Made by a program: the position numbers and the translations under genes
Shown: positions 1-11,845 of the stretch, in pieces
Position numbering within the stretch: position 1 is the stretch's first letter
How the letters are laid out: each line of letters starts with the position of its first letter
The notes under the pieces: model-generated
Told to the model about the DNA's origin: nothing
What the model saw: the letters and a program-made list of their open reading frames with translations, nothing else
The model's database searches: none
NCBI GenBank assembly: GCA_905183005.1
Contig: CAJJDO010000099.1
Span: forward strand, 186,001 to 250,000
Origin: Paramecium pentaurelia
Taxonomy: Eukaryota; Ciliophora; Oligohymenophorea; Peniculida; Parameciidae
DNA length: 64,000 nucleotides
Reading direction: 5' to 3'

Positions 1-98
1 CTCTATTTATAAGCATTCAGAAGAGATATAGATTTCTCTTCTTCAGTATAGAAGTGCCAGATTCTTAATTCGAAAGGAGATCGCTAATCTTAAGTCAT
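1..98 (-). CDS. 5'-partial gene, unknown product
   Basis: The first codons of a minus-strand gene that leaves the window at its left edge. From the ATG at 98 the frame reads MTQDQRSPFELRIWHF and continues with an acidic stretch (YTEEEKS) to the edge. It uses TAA and TAG as Gln and is less AT-rich than the sequence upstream, which is why I take it as coding. Only about 32 residues are visible, so no family can be assigned. The plus strand is also free of TGA here in one frame, but that frame runs on into AT-rich, low-complexity sequence and looks like a chance opening. Confidence 0.55.
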
Positions 99-1469
99 TG
101 TTTCAATAATAATAATTATAAACCAATATTTATTCAAATATTTCTTTGACTCAAAGCTAATCAATGAAAGTAGATTAGCATGTGTTAAAGGTTTTGGATT
201 AAGGATGAATTAAAATACAGTTTTTTCTTTTAGGTGTTCTGGTTACATTTTATTATTCATCTTTTGTGGATATTCTCTCTCTCTTAATAACACCTTTTTA
301 AGGTTCTATAATAAGGACTTTATCACAAAAACTCACTTTTTTTTAATTCTGCCTTTAATATAATTATTTCATCTAATCTTGATTATCATTTAACTTGAAG
401 AATGTGTTATTCTTAATAGATGATTTCATTTAAATATAGTTATTTGCTTAAGTAACAATTTAGAATTCTTAAATAGGTTTTAATTTAAGTTTCTAAAATA
501 GAGATGGTGTTGATATGAATATATTCCTTTCGGATTGAAACATAGGTCTTTATTAATCAAGTTTATTAGGTGAATCAATGTTAATTTAGAGTTTTCTCGT
601 AATTTTAAAAGATTACAACATAATTAATATTTTATATGATACTGCATTAATTAAAATTGCTTTGAAAATCCAAGTACAATAAAAACCTCATAAAAAAACT
701 GTAGAATGGAGTAGAATTGAAAAAAGAAATATTAAATTTACATAAATTCAAAGCATCATTTATACTCTAATCTGATTTGAATTGAAAAAATATCCATTTC
801 TTAATTTTGATTCTTTCTCAATTAATTTTTCTCTCTTTTTTATTCCTACATCTGTGTCTATTACAAGTACAAGATTCTAAAAGCTAACCTTCTTATGAAT
901 TGATGAGGGTCTACTATTTGATCCCTTAATATTATTTGTTTCTCTTTATTTATTTATCAAAATAGAAGTCAAAGATTTCTCAGATTAAGTTAACCGATGA
1001 GATCTCAAATCAAATCTTTTTAAGCTAGGTTGACTTTTCCTTTAAAGATATTCCTTATTAGATTTGCATGAATCCAATCTCTAATCTATATAGCTTGATT
1101 TAGATTAATCTAAATTAGTGGATTTCTTCAACTTGTTTTCGATGTACTTCTGAAAAACTTAGAAATTCCTTTTTGAACAAATGGAATTAGTATCCTTTAT
1201 AGAGTTTACATTAGAAAATGTAAATATCTTAGACATGATTATAGTATTGTCTAGATTAATTATATATTATTTAGTTGATTTAATTAAATATTTACTGTGT
1301 ACATTTCTATAATTATGTAATCAACAAATTAATTAAATCTAAGTCAATATTTGAGTTAATATCTTAGAGAATCCATATTTTTAAATTAAAGCGAGATTAA
1401 AATAAAGAGCTTAATTCTTACTGATGACAAAGAAAATTATTTATATATATATATAAAAGAATTTTATAT
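99..1469. other. Long AT-rich region without a convincing gene
   Basis: About 1.4 kb between a left-edge gene start and the 3' end of the TLDc gene. Several 20-40 codon stretches read plausibly (for example around 510-620 on the plus strand), but none has a start, a consistent intron chain and a stop. It may be promoter sequence plus remains of a decayed gene. A (TA)n run sits at about 1441-1455, just downstream of the TLDc stop. Confidence 0.4.
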
Positions 1470-3109
1470 TCATTATTATAAAATGGCCCAAACTTCAAGA
1501 TGCCTAATTCTAAACTTTTCAGTATTACTAAACCTTATATTATCAAAAGTTTCACATGGATTTGAATATCCAAATGTTAAGCTATGATCAATAAATAATC
1601 CAAATTTGTCTCCACAACCTATACCAATACCTGTTTCATCACAATAAATAAAATTTCTATTTTTTTCTGTCCAAAAATAACTTTTAATTTCATTTTTCTA
1701 ATAATATAATAAATATTTCATACATCTTAAACATAATTAAATAAAAAGGTTTCTCCATTCCCTTTGAATCCTTGACTATATTATTGAATTTCTGTTGATA
1801 TATAAGCACCAAAAACATAATTATCAAAATCTTTGATAATAATAATGATAGGATATTTATTTTTAATTTTATAGAGCATATTTTAAAAAGATGATCCATC
1901 TTAGTCAATATTATAAAATTTAATCCAATCAGCTAAACGATATACTGCTGGAATATATTCAATTATTTATTTGTAAGTAGTATCAGTAAAACAATTAGAT
2001 GACTCTTTTAAAATTGGGACATATTCTAAAGAAGCCCAAAGTTCTATAATAACTTAATATATTATATACTTCCCATTCTTTCTCCAATTACATCTTAGAT
2101 TTCATCAATTTCTAACTATTTTTTCTCTTTAGTCTCTATTAAATCAATATATGGTAGTTTTGTTAATTTAGATTGCTCAGAATATCCAGTACATGCTTCA
2201 TTTATGAATTTTACAATAAATGCACAATTAGCCTTTTTAATTTCTTCAGAGTACAATTTTCCATCCAAATCTCTCTCAGCATGCTTGATATTAATATAAA
2301 TTATATTACTCTAAAGAATACAGTAGCTATACTCCTTTTCTATTTCTTATATTTTCTTAATTATTTAAAATACTTTTTTTCAAATTTAGGTTTGCCAATT
2401 CCTGACAATAAAATTTAAATAATGTAATCTAAACATCCATTTTAATTTTTTAAAACATATGTTACTGCTTCATTGATATCAATCATTGAAATGCAAGCAT
2501 TCATTCTAACTTTATTTTATTTATCTTGTATTTGCTCTTATTAAATTGGATCAAATAATACTATGTCACCAGTTAGAGTCAATATTCCATTAGAATTATA
2601 TTTATTATTGCAATAAATAACTTCAACTAAATATGAGATATAATTATATAATTACACTTCTAACTAAATTTATTTTATTCCCATATATTTTCATTCTTTT
2701 TACTTTAATCAGGAATCTTAATAATAGAAAAACGAGGTTGATTTGTTATTGGAACCTTTAACATTTGACCTTTAAAAATCATATCACTAGATAGATTATT
2801 GATCTTCAATAAATAACCTTCATTGATATTAAATTTGAGAGAAATTCCAAAAAATGAATCATCTTCTTGAACAACATAATCCATAAATTCTTCTTATTAT
2901 GGAGGAGATTCTTCTCTTACTTAAAAAGATTGACTTCTTTATTTTTTATTATATGTTTCTTCAATTACATTCATGGTATTTTCATCTATTACTTAAAAGT
3001 CTAAAGTTGATGTTTGGTGAACAGGAGAAGGTTCTTTTTGTTCAATCTAAAATGATTATGTATGAGATTTCTTTTTTATTGAAAATGCATTCTAAAATAT
3101 TTTAAGCAT
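1470..3109 (-). CDS. LysM-TLDc domain protein (OXR1/NCOA7-like)
   Basis: Start ATG at 3109 and TGA stop at 1470-1472. After a charged, Gln-rich N-terminus, residues about 77-120 form a LysM domain (YVVQEDDSFFGIS ... ILKINN ... GQMLKVP). The C-terminal part is a TLDc domain: a stretch ending in FGAYI, then CDETGIGIGCGDKFGLFID, SNPCETFDN and the terminal RHLEVWAI signature. LysM followed by TLDc is the layout of animal OXR1 and NCOA7, where the TLDc domain is linked to oxidative-stress protection and binds the V-ATPase. By analogy a cytosolic or endolysosomal role is possible here. Total length is not a multiple of three, so introns are present; I did not place them all. The family is clear, the exact function inferred. 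Confidence 0.8.
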
Positions 3110-3677
3110 GTAAATATTTTAAATTATTATAACATCTTTTCAGATTAGATAAAGTAGAAATCATTGATAATAATTTAATAGTTAAGTATTGCATAACCAA
3201 TAATATAATATGATTTTATATATATACTAAAATATACAATACTGAGATATAATATTTTAAAAGAAATCTATGTCATAATAATACATATTATTATTATAGA
3301 ATATTGAATTCTTTAAAATAGAATAAATTTAAGTTTAAATTTGTTTATAATTATAACAATTATTGAACTATAAATTGTATTGATATAAGCAACGTTTATT
3401 ATAGATAAATATTAAATATTTTATATTATTTTGATTTGATTATTGATTAATTTAACAGAAATATTTTCAAAATAATATTTTACTTTATAATGTCTCTAAT
3501 AATTAATTATATATTTTGATTACATTAATACTTTGTTATTAATTATTAAGAAAGAATGTATAAGAATTTAATTATCAATATTTTAAATAATAATGATAAT
3601 GTTTAAATAGTGGTTTAATTCAAATAATTGATATCTTGAAAATTAGGATGACTTTTGAAATTTAAAGTTTATGATAA
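3110..3677. other. Intergenic region between divergent genes
   Basis: About 570 bp of very AT-rich DNA between the starts of the minus-strand TLDc gene and the plus-strand membrane protein gene. It must hold both promoters. No gene, repeat or recognisable regulatory motif was seen. Confidence 0.5.
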
Positions 3678-5330
3678 ATGTTTATTTTTATTTACTTAAT
3701 CATTAATGTTTAATCTTATAGAATCAGATAAATACAAAATGAATCATTAGAATTTCAGATTCCTACTGAAGAAGAGACAAAATTGTTAACTCTCTTTTAA
3801 GCAAAAGATGCAAAACTAATTACGAATGAAACGATACCATTTTGTTAATTAAAAGAAATAAACTTAATTTTTGAAACAAAAAGATAACATTTTGAGAATA
3901 TTGTAACTATGGTACATGTTAGAGATGGTGTTATATTTATCACATCAGATTATTTACTATATTTGATGAAATTCAATTATTAGAATTTTAGTGGTGAATT
4001 TGCTAAAATAGCATGGAAGGCAGATTTCAAAGAATTAGGTTTAGATACATTAGCTGAAATGCCTCAATTATTATATTGTAGTACAAGTAATTTAGGTATA
4101 CTATTTTAAACAAGAGGAGCTATATTATTTAGTGTTTAATAAATGGAATAAAAGGCAGCAAAACTTTAAATAAGAGATTTAAGTGAAATAAAACATAGAA
4201 AAGAAAGAGGTGTTACAAAAGAATATGATAATTATATCTTTTCATGTGTTGGATAAGATGGTTTAGATCTTTATAAAATAATTGGAAATGAATTACATTT
4301 TATTGATTAAATAGGAAATACAAGATTTAAAGATTTAGCAATCTTAAAAATTGATAATACAATTTATCTTATTTTATTAGATGAATAACAATAGAGTATT
4401 TCTGTCTATTAGATGGATATAGTTAAGATTAAGATATCACTTAAATTGTAAAATAAATTTTAATCAATCAATCTGGAATTTATTGCAATTGATAATTATA
4501 AAAACAATATATTTGTTGTTTATTAATACCATCATAAATATATATGTGTAGAATATCTTTTTACAGAAAAAGAATTAATTGAACTTAATTCATTTGAAAC
4601 ATTTAGTAAAATAAAAGATGTTGATGTTTCATAATAATTTGCTATCTTATAAGGATAAAATAAACATCATATTATGTTTGTAACTAAATTTGATGGTCTC
4701 TAAATTAGTCATATTCCTTAATATACATTATTAGGAGCAATTGATATTGATTTCTTTTATTTGACTAATATAGATCTTGCTATGAGTCATTTAATTGATT
4801 AAAATGATTTTTCTATTGAGAATTTCTTTTTTGGAACTTCTAAATCTGGATTATTTTTTACTAAATTTAAATTCTAAGATCCTTATATTATTTGCAATCC
4901 TCAATCAAATCAAAAAAATTAATAATAAAATTATTCAATCATTCAAAATGAATCTGTTATTATTTAAACCAATATTTAAAATAATGTGATATTATAAAGA
5001 TAGACAAATATTACTATTATGGTTTTTGATGAAGATGATAATACTTATTCATAAATCATTTTATATTTGGGAATTCCAATTGGATTATCTATTTTATTAA
5101 TAGGAATATGTTTTTGGTTTATATCTAAAAACTAAGAAATTGAAAGATTAGAAACAGAAATAACTGCAATTAAAAGTAAGAAATCTTCTGGATTAGCTGT
5201 TGCTGTAGAATTCAATACACCTTAAATTATATAGATCATAAATTCTCCTATTATACCAAGTCCTTTCTCTAATACTGAAAGAGCAAATGTAAACACAAAT
5301 TTAAATAGAGATATTAATGCTGATGGTTGA
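3678..5330 (+). CDS. Type I transmembrane protein, family not recognised
   Basis: An uninterrupted frame of 550 codons with no intron needed. The ATG at 3678 begins a hydrophobic leader (MFIFIYLIINVQSY), a likely signal peptide. The long middle region is rich in beta-strand-like hydrophobic repeats (for example TIYLILLDEQ and NIFVVYQYHHKY), which would suit a beta-propeller-like ectodomain. One membrane helix near residues 455-480 (LYLGIPIGLSILLIGICFWF) is followed by a short charged cytosolic tail with a coiled stretch (EIERLETEITAIK). The topology resembles the larger membrane protein at 31254-35990, but I cannot show homology by eye. It converges on the DNAJC25-like gene, with 60 bp between the stops. 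Topology is well supported; function unknown. Confidence 0.75.
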
Positions 5331-5390
5331 TTAAAAGAATAAATAATAATAATTTTATTTATTTGAGATATTATAACAAGTTTTAACAAG

Positions 5391-6290
5391 TCATTACATC
5401 TTTTTTTGAAATCTCTTATACTATTTGTACTTATTACTATGTTACTAAATATATTCCTCTTATCTAAGACGTTATTCCTCATTAAATTCTTTCATATTTT
5501 CAGGTATCCATAATTAACGACTAATCAATGATTCTTTATCTACAGATTCCCATCTACTTTTACTTATACCTAATAATATTTATGTCTTATATTCTTAATC
5601 TTTTTCACTTATTTCCCTTTTACCATTCCCATCCTTATAATAATATTTCCATTTCATTGTAAAATACAATCTATAAAAAATTGAATAAATAAAATTTAAT
5701 ATTGCTATAACCCAAATTTCTTCAAATTTTGGATAAGACCATGCTCCTGTTATCTTAACTTCTTTCAATGTCTCTTAAATCACTTCTTCCTTACTCATAT
5801 TAGATTCCTTTTATCTTTCATTTACAACCTTTTTGAAATGTGTTGATTCCATCACTCTTCCAATTGCATTTTTATACATTCCAATTCTTGCCACATATTA
5901 AATGATTGATAAAAGTAAGGTTGAAACAGAAATTACAATATAAGGATTTGTTTGTGGATGATAAACCTATTGATAATATCTATAGTGATGATAAAATTCA
6001 CTTCTATTTGGATTTTCAAGATATTCATCATAAGCAGTTTTTGTTTCCTCATTACTTAAAACTTCATAAGCCTAAACTATCTTAACATATTAAGTTTAAT
6101 TCCCTTCATTTTTATCAGGATGAAAAGTTCTTGAAAGTTCTCTAAATTATTTCCTTATTTCACTTTATTAAGCTCCTTTCTTTAAGAATAACAATTAGTA
6201 GCAATTATCATCTCCACAAAATTTATCCTTAATTGAGTATGATAAGCAAGTATAAATGATGCAAAAAAATATTATGTATGAATATTTCAT
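5391..6290 (-). CDS. DNAJC25: DNAJC25-like membrane J protein
   Basis: A single exon of 300 codons (299 residues). An N-terminal hydrophobic segment is followed by a J domain with the HPD motif at residues 57-59 (ELSRTFHPDKNEG). After it comes a stretch typical of DNAJC25 (ETKTAYDEYLENP, then FYHHYRYYQQVY). Two further hydrophobic segments follow (about 122-145 and 200-220), with a Lys/Arg/Gln-rich C-terminus. DNAJC25 proteins are ER membrane J proteins that stimulate Hsp70; the same location is inferred here. The HPD loop is intact, so Hsp70 stimulation should be possible. The family call rests on the combined J domain, YDEYL and HYYRYY-like block and the membrane topology. Confidence 0.85.
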
Positions 6291-6703
6291 AGATAAATAA
6301 ATTACTATTAATTAAAACTTTTATTATTATTAAAAAATAAATAAAGTATTGAATATATTATTATACTTCCAAAAAAACATTTTAAAAATTTCCAATCATT
6401 TTAAATTGAATAAATTAATAGATAGAAATATTATGTTTATATAATATGTAAAAACAGTAAGAATAAGAAGTTATAAAGAATTTAAATTATCAAATTGTTA
6501 TTAATAATAGGATATTTGATTTATTATAATTAATTAAAAAGTTTAAAACATTCTATAGACTATTTATTTTGTATTAAAATAACCATAATATTAGTTAAAA
6601 GTTAAGATATAATATTCAATTCAACTAAACTTAATGTATGATATACAATTAATAACTATCTAAATATTAAATAATAGTTGATTTAATTTTTTTTTAATAA
6701 TTT
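6291..6703. other. AT-rich intergenic region
   Basis: About 410 bp between the start of the DNAJC25-like gene and the stop of the syntaxin gene, both on the minus strand. It should hold the DNAJC25-like promoter and the syntaxin 3' end. No gene or structured element seen. Confidence 0.45.
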
Positions 6704-7600
6704 TCAAATAAGCTTTACACAAACTACAATAACAGCTACGACTATAAGGATAATACATATAGCTCCACCAAGTTTTTTCATATATTATTTATGCTCTACT
6801 TTTGCCTAATTGATAATAATATATTAAATGCTTACTCCTTCTAATTCAACAACTGCCTCTTTTACATTTGTGTTTGATTTATTTATATTGTTTTCAGCAA
6901 CATCTAACATCTTACCTTAATCCACTACTACTTTAGCCACTTCAGTTTATATTTTAAGAACCTCTAAGGCATCCTTTTAAATTTCTTATTGTATATAATA
7001 AAATAATATACAATCTATTTCTTCTTATTGTTCTTAAATTAACATGGCCTTATGTTAAATATCAGGATGAACTTCCATTTCAGATAATTATTCTAAATTA
7101 GGTCCTTTTTCTCCTGAATCTTCCTCATCATAATTGGTATTTTCATCATAAACATATGTAGATTTTCCATTTATTTTCTCTTTATTAAAGGAAAAATTTT
7201 ACTTGCATTTTACATTTCAAGTTCTCTTGCCTCATTTTAGTTTATTTATTTAGGGTTTCTGATTGACTTTGTGATTTCAATAAATATATTTTATTGCTGA
7301 TATTTTATTTTAATGTACCTTAGCATATTCTTTTTTGAGCATTTAAATTGTCATATTTTCTGATTTATTGAATTTGCCTTATTTAAATTTGATTGTTAAT
7401 GCATCAATTAACTTTTGGCATTTTTGTTTATTCTATATTTTGTATATGCATCATATATTTACTATTTAAATTTGTTCTTGGTTCTCTAAATATGAATATC
7501 ATTTCATACCTTTCCCCTAAAATTAATTTTACAACTCTTACACGGTCTTGATAAGAATTTACAAATTCTCTTAAACAAATTCAAGATCTTAACTACTCAT
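6704..7600 (-). CDS. Syntaxin (Q-SNARE) with six tiny introns
   Basis: Removing six introns of 24, 30, 22, 23, 27 and 30 nt gives a 246-residue protein. It starts MSSQDLEFVQENLQ and has an alpha-helical N-terminal half like a syntaxin Habc region. The SNARE motif is at about residues 160-220 (EIDQIQKDALEVLK ... VVVDQGKMLDVAENNI ... NVKEAVVELEGA), with the zero-layer Gln in DQGKMLD. A C-terminal anchor (GAICIILIVVAVIVVCVKLI) ends the protein with almost no lumenal tail. It would act in vesicle fusion on an endomembrane. The DQG-M-D-IE-like pattern fits a Qa syntaxin, but I cannot assign the compartment. The intron set gives an exact multiple of three. Confidence 0.85.
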
Positions 7601-7699
7601 TAAAAAAATATAATTAATTTATTGATGAAAATATACATATAGTCCCCTGTGTTTTAGAAATTCATATTCAATAATTAACACTAAAGGAATAAACTTTAA

Positions 7700-10602
7700 A
7701 TGCCAGTATCCTCAGAGAAAATTGAAAAACCCTCTCCTATGTCCAGATCTTTAACAATTAAGTCGTACTAATTTTAAGCAAATTAAATAGAAGAAAGTAA
7801 ACTCAAAATACAGTTGAACCAAGAGGATTGTCATTATCCATATCAAGAGAAACTCATAGAAACTTTTTCAAAGATCCTATTTAAAATAGAGTATAACCTA
7901 CAGATCAATTTCAAACTATGATCAAAGAGATTTAAGTAGGAAACTCATTATAAGTTATTACAAAGTTAGAATAAGGTCCATTTACTAAAAAATCTTATTT
8001 GATTTTAGGAATTGCATACAAACAACTCAATCAATTTGATAAAGCAAGAAGTTGGGTAATTTGTGATCTTAATAAAGTTCAATAAATGCTTATCTGAGTA
8101 TCCCAATTATTTGGATGGCTATATTTAATCAGCAGTTTTAGAATTTAAAGCTTAAAAATACTATGAATCTCTCAAACTCATAGAACAAGCCTTACTTCAT
8201 AGTCCAAATGATAAATAGGCACTCCAATATAAGGCTAGATGTCATTCAGCTTTAAAGTAACATCAAAAAGCTTTAGAAATTTATGAAAAATTAAATAATA
8301 CAGACTTTTTAGGTAGATCACGTCATTGTCTATCATTAATTAAATGTAATTAATTTGATTAGGCACTTGTTAAAATTGACACAATTTTACAATAAGATTG
8401 TGAAAATGCTGAAGCTTTGTTATTAAAAGGAATAATATACTTTAAAAAAAGTAAGTCTTAAATTAAATCTATTAGAAAATTTTATAGAGTCCTAAATTTA
8501 TATTGAATAAGCTATTCAGATGTCAACATCACATTAATTAAGTGCCAAAGCTATTTCCTATATTGTGAAGTCTAAAATATGTTTAATGGACTTTTATGAG
8601 GCTTAATTACATTTATCTAGAGCAGATCAATTAAAAAAGAATTTTAAATGCATATAAAAATTGAAACCCTTTGTGAGTGGAACTGTCAAATTAATGAAAA
8701 GATAGTTTATTTAAGGACTTTAATTAATTAAAGATTTAAAGCCTATAAGCAAATTCATATAACCAATTTACTATAAATTTTTAGCTTATGCATAATTTTG
8801 TACATCTGATTATGTATAGGCTTTGAAATCTTATGAATCAATCAATTAGATTGATAGAGGTTAAGTGTACAATAAATATGTAGCTGAAGCTCTTGTTTTA
8901 GTATAAAAATGTAAATTATATGAAAATAATCAGGTTAGTATGAAGCATCGGTTAGGTTGTTAGATAAAGCTAGTGATATATTTCCAAATAAATTAGAACC
9001 ATATTATTATAAATGTTCGATTTGTTTACTTGATAAATTATATGATGGAGTATAAGAATGTGAATAGCTGCTAGATTTAGCCTTTTCTAAATAAGGAAAA
9101 TAGCCCAATATCTTTTTTGCTAGAGCTTTAATGAAATCTTATAAAAGAAGATACACTTCAGCTTTGAAGGATATAGAGAAGGCAATTGATAAAAGTGAAG
9201 ATAGTATAAGTGATCATTTTTACATCAGAGGTATCTTACATGCTTAAAGTATGAGATTGAAAGAAGCTATAAAGGATTTTACAACAGCAATTCATTTTAA
9301 TAAGGAACATTCAGAATCATATTTAGAAAGAGCTAAATGTTATTAGATAAAAGGAGAGTAATTAAAAATATCATTTTTAGTACAGCATAGAGTTTTGGTG
9401 ATATGAATAAATATGTTAAGTATAATAATTCAGATGAGATTCATTATTGGAGTGGTAGTTTATTATTTCATAATAATGCTTATGAAGAAGCTCTAAAAGC
9501 ATTTAATGATGCAAAATAAACAAATTAAATACTTATATTAAAATTAAAGTGTGAAATTAAATTGTAATAAATAGATAAAGCTTGTATTATATCTAATTAA
9601 ATAACATAATAAAATGTTAGAGAATCTAAATATAAAATAGATTCTTAATTGTTGACATATATTAAATAAGTTTTGGATTTTACATAGAATAAAAAAAGTT
9701 GTGATTTAGTACAGTTTCCTAATATAGATTAAAATGAAGTTGGTTTAATATTTTAGACATAAGATATTCTATTGTTTAAAGCATCAAGTATGATTTTCTA
9801 ACAAAAATACAATGAAGCAATAATTATTCTTTAATAATTAGAAAGTTATTGGTTGAATTCTCAAAAAGATAGATTAAATAGTATTTCAAGCCATTAAGAT
9901 GCTGATTCAGAAAAGAGTGAAAATTTATCTAATGAGATGGTTTTGAAATCAGAAAGAATAGTGTAACATATAATAGGTATAAAATATAATATGGCAATCA
10001 TATATTTATTGGTAATAATTTATTATTATTATTATTTATAGATATCATAATATACAAATGCTAAAATGAAAGTTGAAGATATAAGAGAATAAGTAGGGAA
10101 TGTAGTTTCAGATGAATTGGATTATTTAAAACTTTTGATCTAAAATTAAATAGATAAAAAATCAACTAATGTTTTTAGTAAGTCTATCTTAACATTTTTG
10201 ATGAATGAGAAAAGTCTTTTTAATGGATTTCCAACAATAAAAATATCATTATATAATTAAGGAATTTTTGAATGCAAACTATCTCTTAACTTTCCAGATA
10301 TCTAACCTCCAAATATTTGTCCAGAATTTAAGAAAGAATTTTTGTTTATGATTAAAGTAATTTTATACTTATTTAAATTTTAGCCCAATCTTATAGAAAA
10401 TAAACCAGAAGCTCCTTGGCTTTAAAGGACATCATAATAAATACTTGTTTTTACTTAGAATTAATTGAATGATGATTTAGATCTTACAACTGATGACGAA
10501 GAAGAAAATAATGAAAAAAGAAAAAAGAAGAGACAAGTTTAAAATTTGGAGATAGATGAGAAAGTATAAAAACGTTTAGATTAGCTGATTAAAAAATTAT
10601 GA
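7700..10602 (+). CDS. Large tetratricopeptide-repeat protein
   Basis: Start ATG at 7700, with a Ser/Pro-rich head (PVSSEKIEKPSPMSRS). After introns of 26 nt (about 7766) and 22 nt (about 8060), the protein is mostly TPR units, for example LVITKLEQGPFTKKSYLILG, KARSWFNKCLSEYPNYLDGY, KALEIYEKLNNTDFLGRS, and later ALKDIEKAIDKSEDSISDHF and EAIKDFTTAIHFNKEHSESY. At least ten repeats seem present. The C-terminus is charged (DDEEENNEKRKKKRQ) and ends in a coiled stretch at the TGA at 10600. More introns occur than I placed. TPR arrays mediate protein-protein contacts; large ciliate TPR proteins are often ciliary or cytoskeletal, but nothing here proves that. The next gene (Rab) starts 41 bp downstream on the same strand. 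Confidence 0.75.
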
Positions 10603-10643
10603 CTATTATATAATTTATATTACTATTTATAACAAATTTCAAA

Positions 10644-11333
10644 ATGGAAGACATCAATTATAAAAGTAATTAGCTCTATCTTAACTTAAGTTGTTGTATT
10701 GGGGGATGCAGGAGTTGGAAAAACCTTTATTTTAAATAAGTATGTTAAAGGTTAGTAACCTACAAATAATTCATCTACAATTGGTAACACATAATATTAA
10801 AATAAGGTAGGAATTGAATTTGCAACTAAAACTGTGACATTATCAGATGGAGGAAAGATTTAAGTTTAAATTTGGGATACAGCTGGATAAGAGAGATATA
10901 GAGCTATTACTACTAATCATTTTAGAGGAGCAGGAGGTGCTTTGTTAGTTTATGATATTACTAAAGAAAAAACATTTGAAAATTTAACAAGATGGATGGA
11001 AGATCTCAAAACAGCAGCTAATAAAGATGTTGTTATGTATCTTATTGGTAATAAAACTGATTTGGTTGAAAGACAACCTAATTCAAGGAAAGTAACAAGA
11101 GAGGAAGGTTAATAATTTGCTATTAAAAATTAATTATACTTTGAAGAGACTTCTGCTTATAGAGGAACTAATATTGTATAATGTTTTGAAAAATTAATCG
11201 AAGGTAATTCTACAATTTAATATTACCTTTAGAAATGTATTTAAAGAGAAATTTATAAATAACGCAATAAGAATAATAATAGTAAAATACTTAATTGAAA
11301 CTTATCGAAACTCCAATGTGCAGTAAATGCTGA
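10644..11333 (+). CDS. Rab-family small GTPase
   Basis: Three introns (25, 27 and 29 nt) leave 202 residues. All GTPase boxes are intact: G1 GDAGVGKT at residues 12-19, the effector region ending in TIGIEFATK, G3 WDTAGQERYR, G4 GNKTDL and G5 ETSAYRGTN. The switch I TIG and the WDTAGQERYR block identify a Rab rather than a Ras or Arl protein. The hypervariable tail is Gln-rich and ends CSKC, leaving cysteines at positions -1 and -4 instead of the usual CC or CXC. A prenylated membrane-traffic role is expected; the subfamily cannot be fixed by eye. Downstream lies a 0.5 kb gene-free stretch. Confidence 0.9.
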
Positions 11334-11845
11334 ATTATTTAGTATTCTTATTTACCAAATTATATATATATTAGACTTAAATTATATTATAAATTTTATT
11401 AACACATATATAAAATTATGAAAAATCATTATATTATTCTTAATTCAATAATTAAATAATTATTATTTGGATATTTGCTTATTTATGGATGATAAATTAT
11501 TTCATATATATAAATCTATTTAGTCTTTGTTGTCGAAATCTTTAATTAACAAGGATTCATAATATTAACAATAATCTTTTGTTATATCTTAATAATCAAG
11601 TCAAGAGAAATTTGTAGTCTTCAGTGCTCTTATGTTAAATTACATAGAAGTTAGTAGTACTATGTAATCTTTATGAATTAGAAATGGCAAGAATATTATA
11701 TATAACAATTAGATGTTATAATTATATTATTAAATAAAAATAGAAATATTCTAGAAAACTATTCAATAATAAATTTTATCAATCGTGTCAATTTCATAAT
11801 CTAATAAGTCAATGTCTTATACTTAAATATCAATAATAAATTTAA
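11334..11845. other. AT-rich intergenic region
   Basis: About 510 bp between two plus-strand genes. It should include the Rab 3' end and the promoter of the PDI-like gene. I see no reading frame or structured repeat in it. Confidence 0.45.

Noticed and set aside
1..423. A 140-codon frame without TGA on the plus strand at the left edge
   Set aside because: It has no start, its right part is low-complexity T-rich sequence, and the minus strand offers a better gene start at 98.
1441..1455. TA runs here and near 15400, 16920 and 35990 as possible transposon or IES ends
   Set aside because: Simple TA runs are expected in DNA this AT-rich; no inverted repeats or target duplications were seen.
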